DNA of 64,000 bases from Catalinimonas sp038039535 (lineage in GTDB: Bacteria > Bacteroidota > Bacteroidia > Cytophagales > Cyclobacteriaceae), in NCBI RefSeq assembly GCF_038039535.1, contig NZ_JBBPHP010000028.1, forward strand, positions 24,083 through 88,082, given 5' to 3'. The translations under genes and the position numbers were made by a program. Positions within the stretch are counted from its first letter, which is position 1. Each line of letters begins with the position of its first letter. The notes below the pieces were generated by a model. The model was not told where the DNA came from and ran no database searches. It worked only from the letters and a program-made list of their open reading frames with translations. Positions 54,167 through 63,926 of the stretch are shown here, one piece after another.

Positions 54167-55132
54167 ATGATCATTGTCACAGGAGCCGCCGGCTTTATCG
54201 GTAGCTGTTTAATCGCCAGACTCAATGAAGAAAATTTTAACTACATCATCGCTGTAGACCAGTTTAAAGACGCAGAAAAACTGAAAAACCTTGAAGGAAA
54301 AAAAATCCAGGAAAAAGTAGAGCGAGATGAGTTTTTCTCCTGGTTGGACGAAAACTATGAGGAAGTTGAATTTATCTTTCACATCGGTGCCCGTACGGAT
54401 ACCACAGAGTTTGATACCGCCGTTTTTGATAAACTTAACCTCAATTATAGCAAAGAGATATGGAATCGCTGCGTAAGTTATCAGATTCCTTTAGTCTATG
54501 CTTCTTCAGCTGCCACTTACGGTGCAGGTGAGTTAGGCTATAAAGATGATGAAAGCCTCATTCCAAAATTAAAACCACTTAACCCATACGGTATTTCCAA
54601 AAATGAATTTGATAAATGGGCTTTAGCTCAGGAAAAAAAGCCTTTTTTCTGGGCCGGACTTAAGTTCTTCAACGTTTACGGCCCCAATGAGTATCACAAA
54701 GGAAGGATGGCATCTGTGATCTGGCATGCCTACGGTCAAATCATGCAGAAAGGTGAAATGAAGTTATTTCGTTCTCATAATCCAAATTACAAAGATGGGG
54801 AACAGATGCGTGATTTCGTGTATGTAAAAGATGTGGTAAATGTTTGTTACTTTCTGATGAGGCATAGAAAAGACTCGGGCATTTATAACCTGGGAAGTGG
54901 AAAAGCCCGCACCTTTCTGGGCCTCACCAAAGCTGTTTTTAAAGCGATAGATAAAGAACAAAATATCTCTTTCGTGGATACGCCCGCAGATATCCGTGAA
55001 AAATATCAGTATTTTACTGAAGCTGATATGCGCAAACTCAAATCTATTGGTTACAGTACACCTTTTCATAGTCTGGAAGAAGGAATCAATGAATATGTGC
55101 AGCAATATTTAGCTCCACACAGGTATTATTAG
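54167..55132 (+). CDS. hldD: ADP-L-glycero-D-manno-heptose 6-epimerase
   Basis: A 321-residue short-chain dehydrogenase/epimerase that makes the heptose donor for LPS core. The NAD(P) motif IIVTGAAGFIGSCLIARL opens the protein; IFHIGARTDTTEFDTAVF, YASSAATYGAGELGYKDDE, the catalytic-type Tyr in NPYGISKNEFDKWAL, and FFNVYGPNEYHKGRMASV follow. These match HldD (RfaD) rather than general epimerases. Length is normal. It is divergent from the pterin-synthase/lpxB transcript, so LPS-related genes sit together here. Confidence 0.95.
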   Translation: MIIVTGAAGFIGSCLIARLNEENFNYIIAVDQFKDAEKLKNLEGKKIQEKVERDEFFSWLDENYEEVEFIFHIGARTDTTEFDTAVFDKLNLNYSKEIWNRCVSYQIPLVYASSAATYGAGELGYKDDESLIPKLKPLNPYGISKNEFDKWALAQEKKPFFWAGLKFFNVYGPNEYHKGRMASVIWHAYGQIMQKGEMKLFRSHNPNYKDGEQMRDFVYVKDVVNVCYFLMRHRKDSGIYNLGSGKARTFLGLTKAVFKAIDKEQNISFVDTPADIREKYQYFTEADMRKLKSIGYSTPFHSLEEGINEYVQQYLAPHRYY

Positions 55133-55239
55133 AATTCAATTATCTACTCAAGTTTGCCCTGGCTAAAAAAATAAGCAGATGTTATTCAAATAGGATGCAT
55201 GCTAACGATTGTTTAATTTAGCTTCAAAGCCAATTTTTT

Positions 55240-57279
55240 ATGAAGCAATTTCCCATTGCCCCTCAAAAGGCAAGTGTAAAAAAAATCCATGACATACCTC
55301 TCATTGATAATTATGCGTGGCTACAGGAAAAAGATAATCCTAAAGTAGTGGACTACCTCAATGCTGAAAATGCATATGCCAGGGAAGTCATGAAAGATCA
55401 GGAAGAAACAGAAAAACAGCTTTACAATGAAATGAAGTCGCGTATTGTTCCTGATGACCAAAGTGCTCCTGTTCTCATTGATGATTATTACTATTACTCC
55501 CGTACCGAAGCACATAAGGATTATCGTATTTACTGCCGAAAGTTTCGTTCGCTAAATGCCAGGGAAGAAATTTTATTAGACTGTAACCGTCTGGCTGAAG
55601 GTCATGATTATTTCCATCTGGGAATATTTGAGATAAGCCCTGACCATAAAACTTTAGCTTATGCAATAGACACTGATGGCTCTGAACAGTATCGCATGTT
55701 TTTTAAAAACCTGCATGATCATACCCTCATGGTTGATCAGCTCAATAATATTTCAGATTCTGCGGCCTGGGCCATGGATTTTCAAACGCTATTTTATGTA
55801 GTTTTAGATAGTACTATGCGTCCTTATCAGGTGAAGAGACATAGCTTAGGAACTCGCCCTGAAGATGATATTGTAGTTTTTGAAGAGCCCGACGAGCGAT
55901 TTTTTGTATCCGTAAGTCTTTCAAAAAATCAAAAATATTTACTGATTGACGTTGGAAGCAAAATAACTTCTGAAGTCAGATTTCTTCCAGCACAGGAGCC
56001 TAAAGGCGAATTCAAAGTATTCAGTCCCAGAGAGCAACATCATGAATATGAAATTTACCCGCATGATGATTTCTTTTATATAAGAACAAACTGGCAAGCT
56101 ACGAATTTTAGGTTGATGAAAACCTCCCTTGACACTCCCGAAAAAAGCCAGTGGGTAGAAGTAATCCCTCATGACCCAGAAGTAAAAATTGAGGGAGTAG
56201 ATGAATTTGCCGATCATCTGGCAATCTACGAAAGAGTAGAAGGCTTAACTCAGATCAAAGTGCTTGACCTGGTTGATTCCCAAAATAACCACCTGATCTC
56301 TTATGATGAGCCTGCATTTTATGTTTTTGGAGGAAATAATCCCACTTATCAAACTAAGACGCTTCGTTTCCATTATACCTCATTGCTGAAACCTAATACA
56401 GTTTACGATTACGAAATGCAGCAACGTGAAAAAAAGGTGGTTAAGCAAAGCGAAGTGGCCGGAGGCTATGACGAACATCAATACACCTCGGAAAGAATAT
56501 TTGCCCAATCTCAAGACGGGACAGCAATCCCGATCTCTCTGGTATATAAAAAAAATATCCATCCTAAAGCTGTCAACCCTTTACTTCTTTATGGCTACGG
56601 ATCATATGGTATCAATTCAGAGCCTTACTTCAATGCCAACCGCATAAGCCTACTGGACAGAGGGTTTATCTTCGCTATTGCACATATCAGAGGAGGAGCA
56701 GATATGGGAGAGGAGTGGTATAAATCAGGCAAACTTTTACACAAGAAAAATAGCTTTGATGACTTTATCTCATGTGCTAAACATTTGATAAAAGAGGGGT
56801 ACACAGACGATAAACACCTATGTGCTTTGGGGGGAAGTGCCGGCGGCTTGTTGATGGGTGCGGTGATTAACTCAAAGCCCGATCTTTTTAAGGCAATCGT
56901 AGCTAAGGTACCCTTTGTGGATGTTTTGAATACGATGCTTGACCCAAACCTTCCCTTAACGGTGACTGAGTATGAAGAATGGGGAAATCCTCAGGATAAA
57001 AAATATTTTGAATACATCCGCTCCTATTCTCCCTATGACAATGTCAGTCAGAAAGCATACCCTAATATGCTCATAACCGCAGGGCTGAATGACCCCAGAG
57101 TAAGTTATTGGGAACCAGCCAAATGGGCTGCAAAATTAAGAGCGCTGAAAACTGATGACAACTTACTGCTTCTTAAAACTAATATGGATGCAGGGCACGG
57201 TGGTTCCTCCGGGCGGTATGAATACCTTAAAGAGATAGCTTTTGAATATGCTTTTTTATTAAAAGTATTAAGACTTTAG
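55240..57279 (+). CDS. Prolyl oligopeptidase family serine peptidase (oligopeptidase B-like)
   Basis: A 679-residue S9A peptidase. The N-terminal part is a seven-bladed beta-propeller (for example DNYAWLQEKDNPKVVDYLNA and YYYYSRTEAHKDYRIYCRKF). The catalytic alpha/beta hydrolase has Ser533 in LGGSAGGLLMG, Asp618 in AGLNDPRV and His653 in DAGHGGSSGRYEY. YGYGSYGINSEPYF and HIRGGADMGEEWYKSGKL are typical of oligopeptidase B, which cuts after basic residues in short peptides. There is no signal peptide, so it is cytoplasmic. The gene begins 107 bases after hldD and ends 77 bases before the CHAD gene. Confidence 0.93.
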   Translation: MKQFPIAPQKASVKKIHDIPLIDNYAWLQEKDNPKVVDYLNAENAYAREVMKDQEETEKQLYNEMKSRIVPDDQSAPVLIDDYYYYSRTEAHKDYRIYCRKFRSLNAREEILLDCNRLAEGHDYFHLGIFEISPDHKTLAYAIDTDGSEQYRMFFKNLHDHTLMVDQLNNISDSAAWAMDFQTLFYVVLDSTMRPYQVKRHSLGTRPEDDIVVFEEPDERFFVSVSLSKNQKYLLIDVGSKITSEVRFLPAQEPKGEFKVFSPREQHHEYEIYPHDDFFYIRTNWQATNFRLMKTSLDTPEKSQWVEVIPHDPEVKIEGVDEFADHLAIYERVEGLTQIKVLDLVDSQNNHLISYDEPAFYVFGGNNPTYQTKTLRFHYTSLLKPNTVYDYEMQQREKKVVKQSEVAGGYDEHQYTSERIFAQSQDGTAIPISLVYKKNIHPKAVNPLLLYGYGSYGINSEPYFNANRISLLDRGFIFAIAHIRGGADMGEEWYKSGKLLHKKNSFDDFISCAKHLIKEGYTDDKHLCALGGSAGGLLMGAVINSKPDLFKAIVAKVPFVDVLNTMLDPNLPLTVTEYEEWGNPQDKKYFEYIRSYSPYDNVSQKAYPNMLITAGLNDPRVSYWEPAKWAAKLRALKTDDNLLLLKTNMDAGHGGSSGRYEYLKEIAFEYAFLLKVLRL

Positions 57280-57356
57280 CCTTACCAACTCAATTATTAT
57301 TTTTCTGTTTATTATATTTCATTAGCCTATTTTCTATCTAAAATACACATCCTACT

Positions 57357-58262
57357 ATGAGCTTAAGAATTGACCTTAAAGAGACAGTCCCTTCAAATGC
57401 AGAACGCATCCTCCAAAGTTTTCTTGATGAATGTAGAAGCGCTTTGCAGCAGGAAGATCCACACAAGGCAATTCACGAAGCGAGGAAAACCATGAAAAAA
57501 ATGCGGGCTTTTAGCCGTTTATTCCGTGGTGAAATAGGAAAAAAAAGGTATAAGAAAACTAATATTTACTATCGTGACATAGCGCGTAAAATTTCAGATG
57601 AGAGAGATGTTACTGCCATGCTGGAGACAGTCAACCAACTGAACGAAGCAGTTGATCAGGCACTTTGCGGACAAACCCTACAGGATCTCAAAAACCACCT
57701 TACTTCACGCAAATCAGCCATCAGCAGGATTCAAATCAATCAGCAGAAACTGTTAGAAAATCTATTGGAAGACCTGAAAAAAGGTGAAACTATTCATGCG
57801 AAATGGAAAATTAAAAATGATGACTTTTCTGCGTTTTCCAAAGGTATATCTCTCACGTATGGCAAATGTCAGGAGGCTATGAAAAAAGCTTACAAAAAGC
57901 CATCCACAGCGAACTTTCATGAGTGGAGAAAGCGAAGTAAATATCTGCGTTATGAAGTTGATTTTCTAAGAGATATCTGGAAAAAGCCCCTGAAAGCGCT
58001 GGAGAAAGAACTACACCAGCTCACTGATTATCTGGGTGATGATCATGATTTGGCGGTACTGAAAACTTATGTTGAAGACATGAACTTAGAAAACACTGAG
58101 GCTCAGGCAGCACTTTTTTCTGTGATGGACGAGAAACGAAAAGAGCTTCAAACACTGGCTAAACCACTGGGCAAAAAAATTCTATCGGAAACTCCTGAAC
58201 AGTTTGTAGCTCGGCTTTCGGATTACTGGAAACAAAAGCACAAAGAAAATGCTATTGATTAA
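57357..58262 (+). CDS. CHAD domain-containing protein
   Basis: A 301-residue helical protein of the CHAD family (conserved histidine alpha-helical domain). Two halves carry the conserved histidine-rich helices: AIHEARKTMKKMRAFSRLFR at about 39-58 and NFHEWRKRSKYLRYEVDFL at about 184-202, followed by TDYLGDDHDLAVLKTYV. The many basic residues agree with polyphosphate binding, known for this family. No polyphosphate kinase is next to it. It lies 77 bases after the oligopeptidase gene and 98 before leuS. Confidence 0.92.
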   Translation: MSLRIDLKETVPSNAERILQSFLDECRSALQQEDPHKAIHEARKTMKKMRAFSRLFRGEIGKKRYKKTNIYYRDIARKISDERDVTAMLETVNQLNEAVDQALCGQTLQDLKNHLTSRKSAISRIQINQQKLLENLLEDLKKGETIHAKWKIKNDDFSAFSKGISLTYGKCQEAMKKAYKKPSTANFHEWRKRSKYLRYEVDFLRDIWKKPLKALEKELHQLTDYLGDDHDLAVLKTYVEDMNLENTEAQAALFSVMDEKRKELQTLAKPLGKKILSETPEQFVARLSDYWKQKHKENAID

Positions 58263-58360
58263 CATGAGTAAATTGTTTGTTTTTTTGAGTGAGGATGTAC
58301 ATTCTTTGCGAATTATTCTAATTTTGTCTGACTTATCATTTAAAGAAAATAACCATAGTA

Positions 58361-61270
58361 ATGGCTGAATACGACTTTCGTGAGATTGAAAAAAAGTGGC
58401 AGAAATACTGGAAAGAAAAAGAAATTTATAAAGTTGATGTAGATACCAGCAAGCCTAAATTTTATATACTGGATATGTTCCCCTACCCTTCCGGTGCAGG
58501 TTTACACGTTGGTCATCCCCTCGGTTACATTGCTTCTGATATTGTCTCCCGATATAAGCGAATGAAAGGTTACAATGTGCTTCATCCCATGGGATTTGAT
58601 GCTTTTGGCCTACCTGCCGAACAGTATGCCATCCAAACAGGTCAGCACCCTGCCATTACTACTGAAAATAATATCAAACGCTACAAAGAGCAGCTTGATA
58701 ATATAGGCTTCTCCTTTGATTGGGATAAAGAAGTGCAAACCTGTGACCCTGATTATTATCAATGGACTCAGTGGATATTCCTCCAACTATTTCATAGCTG
58801 GTATAACCAGGAAACTGATAAGGCTGAACCCATTGAAAAGCTCATCGGCAGCTTTGAAAAGGACGGTAACCAGAAGATTAGCGCAGCCTGTGATGAAGAT
58901 ACCCCTGCTTTTTCTGCCGAAGAATGGCAGCAGATGGATGAGCAGCAACAGCAACTGATTTTGCTAAACTATCGCCTCACTTATGTCTCGGATACTGTAG
59001 TAAACTGGTGTCCGGAACTGGGTACAGTGTTAGCCAATGATGAGGTAAAAGACGGATTTTCAGAAAGAGGAGGTTATCCGGTGGAGCGTCGTAAGATGCG
59101 ACAGTGGATGATGCGCATCACTGCCTATGCAGACCGCTTGCTTTCTGGTTTGGATACCATTGATTGGTCAGATTCGCTTAAAGAGATGCAACGCAACTGG
59201 ATTGGTAAATCCTTTGGATGCGAACTGGACTTCAAAGTAAAAGATAGTGATATCGTCCTTACTGCTTTTACAACTCGCTCAGATACCATTTACGGCGTTA
59301 CTTATGTTACGCTTGCTCCTGAGCATGAACTGATTGCCCAACTCACTACCCATGACCGGAAAGCTGAAGTAGAAGCCTATGTGGAAATTGCCAAAAACAG
59401 ATCCGAAAGAGATCGTATGGCAGATGTCAAAACCGTATCCGGAGTATTTACCGGAAGTTACGTGATCAACCCCATCAATGGAGAAGAGATACCGCTTTGG
59501 GTTGCCGATTATGTATTAGCTGGCTATGGTACTGGAGTTGTTATGGCAGTACCCTCTTCTGATGATCGTGATTTTCGCTTCGCCAATCATTTTGACCTTC
59601 CTATTATTCCGGTCATTGAAGGTACTGAAGAGATGGGTGATCCGACCGAAAAGAAGCACGGAAAGATGATCAATTCTGATTTTCTGAATGGTATGGAATC
59701 AACAGAAGCGATCAAAGCGGTTAATGAAAAAGCTGAGAAAGAAGGAGTTGGAAAACCCAAGGTCAATTACAGAATGCGTGATGCCGTGTTTAGCCGCCAG
59801 CGCTATTGGGGAGAACCGGTACCCATGTATTTCAAAAATGGTGTCCCCCACCCTATGTCTAAGGATGAACTTCCTTTAACTCTCCCGTCAGTGGACGAAT
59901 ATAAACCTACCGCTACCGGAGAGCCTCCATTGGGAAGAGCAGTGGATTGGAAATATGATGATCAGTACGAATATGAACTGACGACCATGCCAGGCTGGGC
60001 AGGTTCCAGTTGGTACCATTTCCGGTATATGGATCCTCACAACAAAGAAGAAATGGTGAGCAAGACCAAGCAGAGTTACTGGGAAAATGTGGATTTATAT
60101 ATTGGGGGCACAGAACATGCCACCGGCCACCTGCTCTACTCTCGTTTCTGGACAAAATTCCTTTACGACCGAGGCTATGTCACTGTGGACGAACCCTACA
60201 AAAAGCTGGTGAATCAGGGGATGATACAGGGGGTAACTCAATACAGTTATAGATTAATCCCTGATATTTCCATGATAGAAGGAACCAGTTTCTCGCTAGC
60301 AGATATGCCTTATATTGAAATTTCCAAAAATAAAGCTAAAGCTTTAATGGATGGAAATAACAATATTAAAATAGAGTTAGGTTTGAAACTGAGTGAAAAC
60401 AGTTTAAACCCATCGCAACTACACAAAATTGATTTTAAGAGTCGCTTACAAATGTGGCCGACCGATATTAGATTTGTTAAAGACGACGAACTTGATATAG
60501 AGAAATTTGTAAAAAGTGATCCACAAAAAAATAATTACATTTTTTTAAAAGAGGATAATAAATTTATATGTGAAAGTGTAGTTGAAAAGATGTCTAAACG
60601 TCTTTTGAATGTTGTCAATCCAGATGAGGTAGTTGAGCAGTACGGAGCAGATACTCTGAGAATGTATGAAATGTTCCTGGGGCCATTGGAGCAATCCAAA
60701 CCCTGGAATACCAATGGTATAGACGGCGTATTTAAGTTTCTTCGTAAACTCTGGCGTTTATTTTATGATGATGCCAATAATCTATTAGTCAATGAAGAAA
60801 AGGCTACAGAAGCAGAACTAAAGATACTGCACAAAACCATTAAAAAGGTTCAGGATGATATAGAAGCCCTTTCTTTCAACACTTCAGTAAGTAGCTTCAT
60901 GATCTGTGTGAACGAACTTACTAGCTTAAAGTGTCATAAAAGAGAAGTACTTGAAAAGTTAGTGCTGATCATTTCTCCTTTCGCACCTCACATCGCAGAG
61001 GAACTATGGAATAGCCTGGGTCATGAAACCAGCGTTATCAACGAAAGTTTTCCACAGTTTGAAGAAAAATATCTTATTGAGGCCTCTCATGAATATCCAA
61101 TCTCAGTAAATGGTAAAGTCCGTGCGAAGATGCAGTTTGCTTTGGATATGCCAAAGGAAGATATAGAAAAAGAGGTACTTGCAGCAGAACAAATACAAAA
61201 ATGGACACAAGGGAAGCCTCCCAAAAGGGTGATCATTGTGCCTAAAAAGATTGTAAATATTGTTGTGTAG
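58361..61270 (+). CDS. leuS: Leucine--tRNA ligase with a divergent segment before the KMSKS loop
   Basis: A 969-residue class I synthetase. The HIGH-type motif is in FPYPSGAGLHVGHPLGYIAS (about residue 43), the editing domain follows (for example TTRSDTIYGVTYVTLAPEH and DDRDF), and the second catalytic signature is EKMSKRLLNVVNPDE with KMSKR at 743-747 rather than KMSKS. From about residue 627 to 735 (codons from about 60240 to 60570) the sequence is AT-rich and hard to align with usual LeuRS; it opens with QYSYRLIPDISMIEGT and ends near KFICESV. The C-terminal tRNA-binding domain is normal (KPPKRVIIVPKKIVNIV). It charges tRNA-Leu in the cytoplasm. Confidence 0.96.
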   Translation: MAEYDFREIEKKWQKYWKEKEIYKVDVDTSKPKFYILDMFPYPSGAGLHVGHPLGYIASDIVSRYKRMKGYNVLHPMGFDAFGLPAEQYAIQTGQHPAITTENNIKRYKEQLDNIGFSFDWDKEVQTCDPDYYQWTQWIFLQLFHSWYNQETDKAEPIEKLIGSFEKDGNQKISAACDEDTPAFSAEEWQQMDEQQQQLILLNYRLTYVSDTVVNWCPELGTVLANDEVKDGFSERGGYPVERRKMRQWMMRITAYADRLLSGLDTIDWSDSLKEMQRNWIGKSFGCELDFKVKDSDIVLTAFTTRSDTIYGVTYVTLAPEHELIAQLTTHDRKAEVEAYVEIAKNRSERDRMADVKTVSGVFTGSYVINPINGEEIPLWVADYVLAGYGTGVVMAVPSSDDRDFRFANHFDLPIIPVIEGTEEMGDPTEKKHGKMINSDFLNGMESTEAIKAVNEKAEKEGVGKPKVNYRMRDAVFSRQRYWGEPVPMYFKNGVPHPMSKDELPLTLPSVDEYKPTATGEPPLGRAVDWKYDDQYEYELTTMPGWAGSSWYHFRYMDPHNKEEMVSKTKQSYWENVDLYIGGTEHATGHLLYSRFWTKFLYDRGYVTVDEPYKKLVNQGMIQGVTQYSYRLIPDISMIEGTSFSLADMPYIEISKNKAKALMDGNNNIKIELGLKLSENSLNPSQLHKIDFKSRLQMWPTDIRFVKDDELDIEKFVKSDPQKNNYIFLKEDNKFICESVVEKMSKRLLNVVNPDEVVEQYGADTLRMYEMFLGPLEQSKPWNTNGIDGVFKFLRKLWRLFYDDANNLLVNEEKATEAELKILHKTIKKVQDDIEALSFNTSVSSFMICVNELTSLKCHKREVLEKLVLIISPFAPHIAEELWNSLGHETSVINESFPQFEEKYLIEASHEYPISVNGKVRAKMQFALDMPKEDIEKEVLAAEQIQKWTQGKPPKRVIIVPKKIVNIVV

Positions 61271-61290
61271 GATCTAATCTTCTAAACAGC

Positions 61291-61478
61291 GGGAGAGTTA
61301 ATATAATTATTTTTGGTCAGTCTAAATCCTAATTTAGATGTGAGCTGCTAATCATATAATTTCAAGAATGTAATTTTTTCACTTTGCTAATAAGGTAATA
61401 TGCTTTGTAGAATAGGCAGTTCAGAATAAAAATGGATAACAGTCTTTCAAATAGTTGAACTTATTATTTTACTCTCCC
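61291..61478. repeat. Inverted-repeat-bounded noncoding element, possible small mobile relic
   Basis: GGGAGAGT (61291-61298) and its reverse complement ACTCTCCC (61471-61478) bound about 188 bases of AT-rich DNA between leuS and the bicupin gene; the bases next to each repeat are similar only in part. It contains a small hairpin CTAAAT/ATTTAG near 61323. No gene and no target duplication are seen. Confidence 0.3.
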
Positions 61479-61524
61479 ATTTATTTAGTTAGTTTTAATA
61501 TCAATTTTATTGATACTCAGTATT

Positions 61525-62466
61525 ATGAAACCTTTAGTATTTTTAATATTCTTAGCGATTTCTTCAACGTTAATATTTTTTGCATTTACTCAAAAGGATG
61601 CCGTAGAGAATGAAGCCCAGATTCAGATAGTTAACTTAAGTAAAGGCGATACCAGTGGATTTGATGCTCTACGTTCCTCCTTTAAAAAAAGAAATCCTGG
61701 TTATGACCTTGATTTCTTCTTTCAACAAAAATCCCTTCCATCAAAAGATGCTTACCGCCTGGTTTTTATTCAAACTGGTGAAGGTGAAGTGAGTATCAAA
61801 GAAAAGTCTTCAGAATTCTCTGTTGGTGATATTATTTATCTGGATAAAGGTGAGTCTCTGGAAAGTGATAGTAAATTAGATGCTTTGGTATTTGATGTTC
61901 CTGACCCTCTACCTTCTGAGGTACCTCAATTTATCCGTCCTGACTGGGATCCAAACATTACTGATGTGCCGGGAGGTTGTGCTACAGAAAGAAACGCTTA
62001 TCGCAGAATTTTACTTACCTGGAAAGACGAAGTGGGTGAATATCTTTATCATGCACTGAATGCTCATAGAGTGAGAATTATGGATTCATTTACACACTAT
62101 CATCCTATTGATGGGGGATTTGATGAGTTTTATTTAGTTCAGATGGTTCTTCCTGGAGCTCGCCTGATTACGTCTACAAATGTTGATTTGATTGAACAAC
62201 CCCATAAGCTTGAGCAAGCTGATGCTCATAATCTACTTCAGTCTACAGATCTTGAAGTAGGTGACTTAGTATATATTCCCAGAGGTATCGCGCATCGTGG
62301 ACTTGGTGGCGTGCTAACCCAAGTTATCACCGTTCCCGGATTTATCCCAGGTTCAGAAATTGGAATTGACCATCATCTGAGAGCCATAAACGAAAGCCTT
62401 TCTCTTGAAGGTGAGGATGCCATACCCTATAATAAGGATGCTTCTGAACAGGCTGTTATTAAATAA
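61525..62466 (+). CDS. Exported bicupin protein of unknown function
   Basis: A 313-residue protein from the ATG at 61525 (a TTG at 61510 would add five residues). The first helix (about 3-22, PLVFLIFLAISSTLIFFAF) is a signal anchor or signal peptide. The N-terminal cupin (about 68-125) has lost its metal motif (GDIIYLDKGESL). The C-terminal cupin keeps a metal site: THYHPIDGGFDEFYLV at about 194-209 and GDLVYIPRGIAHRG at about 254-267. The role is unknown; many cupins of this kind bind sugar- or organic-acid-like ligands. It is flanked by an AT-rich gap upstream and the E2 gene downstream. Confidence 0.75.
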   Translation: MKPLVFLIFLAISSTLIFFAFTQKDAVENEAQIQIVNLSKGDTSGFDALRSSFKKRNPGYDLDFFFQQKSLPSKDAYRLVFIQTGEGEVSIKEKSSEFSVGDIIYLDKGESLESDSKLDALVFDVPDPLPSEVPQFIRPDWDPNITDVPGGCATERNAYRRILLTWKDEVGEYLYHALNAHRVRIMDSFTHYHPIDGGFDEFYLVQMVLPGARLITSTNVDLIEQPHKLEQADAHNLLQSTDLEVGDLVYIPRGIAHRGLGGVLTQVITVPGFIPGSEIGIDHHLRAINESLSLEGEDAIPYNKDASEQAVIK

Positions 62467-62580
62467 CACCTCCAAAATTAAGTATTTACAACTTCAAATT
62501 ATCTCCACTTTCAAACATTTCAATAGAAACCTCTCTCTGAGTTTTCAACTTTTACTATGGAATAGTTTTTTATAGAGTAC

Positions 62581-62610
62581 TTGAAAAGGAAAAGTAAAGA
62601 GCTAAATTTG
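62581..62610 (+). promoter_or_regulatory. Bacteroidota promoter for the E2 gene
   Basis: TTG (62581-62583), 19 bases, then TAAATTTG (62603-62610): the best match in the window to the TTG/TAnnTTTG consensus of Bacteroidota. The E2 start lies 26 bases further on. Confidence 0.6.
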
Positions 62611-62636
62611 AATCCGATAGCAAAGAGGTTAATACT

Positions 62637-63926
62637 ATGGCAACATTTGAAATGGTTATGCCCCGTATGGGTGAAAGTATCATGGAGGGAACTATCCTGA
62701 AATGGTTAAAAGAAGAAGGAGACTTTATTGAGCAGGATGAATCAGTGCTTGAAGTAGCTACTGATAAAGTAGATACAGAAGTACCTGCCACACAAAGTGG
62801 TGTTCTCAAAAAAATACTGATACAAGAAGGAGAAATTGCCAAAGTTGGGAACCCTATTGCTATAATAGAGAATGATGCTACTAATAATGGTAGTGATACA
62901 AACCATGCAGAAGTCTCAGCTCCTGAAGTTGATTCACTAAAAAGTGATGCCCGTCGTCAGGACGAACCAATAAAACCACCAACGACAACATCTACAGCAG
63001 AAGTTGGCAAGAGAGGAGGCAGTCCATTTTATTCACCTTTGGTTAAAAATATTGCCAAAGAAGAAAACATTGGAGAAGAGGAACTTCAGCAAATTGATGG
63101 CACTGGAAAAGATGGTAGAGTTACCAAAAAAGATATTATTCAATACTTAGAAAACAGAAAGAATAAAGAGGTAAAGAATAACACTAAAACTCTTTCCGTA
63201 GCTGTAAAGGCCGGCCCGAATGATGAGATAATAGAAATGGATCGCATGCGAAAAATGATTGCAAATCGTATGTTAGAATCCAAAGACATATCTGCTCACG
63301 TTTCGTCTTTTGTTGAAACTGATGTCTCAAATATTGTTGCCTGGAGAAACAAATATAAAAATGTAGTTAAAGAAAGAGATGGTGAAGCATTAACTTTTAC
63401 TCCTATATTCATTGAGGCTATCGCTCAGGCTATCAAAGACTACCCTATGATTAATGTTTCTGTTGATGGTGACAAAATTATCAAAAGAAAAGACATCAAT
63501 ATTGGAATGGCAGTAGCTTTAGAAAATGGTAATCTTATTGTACCTGTCATTAAAAATGCTGACCAACTTAGCTTACTTGGGCTTACAAAAAAGGTAAATG
63601 AACTTGCCCACAAAGCACGGAAGAATCAGTTAAGTGCTGATGACTTATCAGAAGGCACATATACTGTGTCTAATATCGGATCTTTTGGTAATTTGATGGG
63701 TACGCCAATTATCATGCAGCCTCAGGTAGCAATACTAGCTTTAGGTACAATAGTAAAAAAGCCCAGTGTGATTGAAACTCCAGCTGGTGATGCAATTGGC
63801 ATCCGGCATAAAATGTTTCTTTCTCATTCTTATGATCACAGGGTAGTTGATGGAGCTTTGGGAGGGATGTTTGTAAAAAGGGTGGCTGATTTACTTGAAG
63901 GTTTTGACACAAACAGGATTATGTAA
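62637..63926 (+). CDS. 2-oxo acid dehydrogenase E2 component (lipoyl acyltransferase)
   Basis: A 429-residue E2. The N-terminal lipoyl domain has MPRMGESIMEGTILKWLKEE and Lys44 in EVATDKVDTEVPA, which carries lipoate. A subunit-binding domain at about 126-172 (SPLVKNIAKEENIGEEEL, then DGTGKDGRVTKKDIIQYL) docks E1 or E3. The catalytic acyltransferase domain ends with LSHSYDHRVVDGALGG, whose His401 and Asp405 are the active-site pair. The sequence fits pyruvate, branched-chain or 2-oxoglutarate E2. Given the leucine-related genes at the other end of the window, a branched-chain type is possible but not proven. Its own promoter precedes it, and no E1 or E3 gene is in view. Confidence 0.93.
   Translation: MATFEMVMPRMGESIMEGTILKWLKEEGDFIEQDESVLEVATDKVDTEVPATQSGVLKKILIQEGEIAKVGNPIAIIENDATNNGSDTNHAEVSAPEVDSLKSDARRQDEPIKPPTTTSTAEVGKRGGSPFYSPLVKNIAKEENIGEEELQQIDGTGKDGRVTKKDIIQYLENRKNKEVKNNTKTLSVAVKAGPNDEIIEMDRMRKMIANRMLESKDISAHVSSFVETDVSNIVAWRNKYKNVVKERDGEALTFTPIFIEAIAQAIKDYPMINVSVDGDKIIKRKDINIGMAVALENGNLIVPVIKNADQLSLLGLTKKVNELAHKARKNQLSADDLSEGTYTVSNIGSFGNLMGTPIIMQPQVAILALGTIVKKPSVIETPAGDAIGIRHKMFLSHSYDHRVVDGALGGMFVKRVADLLEGFDTNRIM

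Noticed and set aside
54764..55105. Long minus-strand frame inside hldD
   Set aside because: An antisense shadow of a clear gene with no family features; other such frames across the window were treated the same way.
58319..58326. TAATTTTG box ahead of leuS
   Set aside because: No TTG at the right distance upstream, so the -7 match alone is not reported as a promoter.
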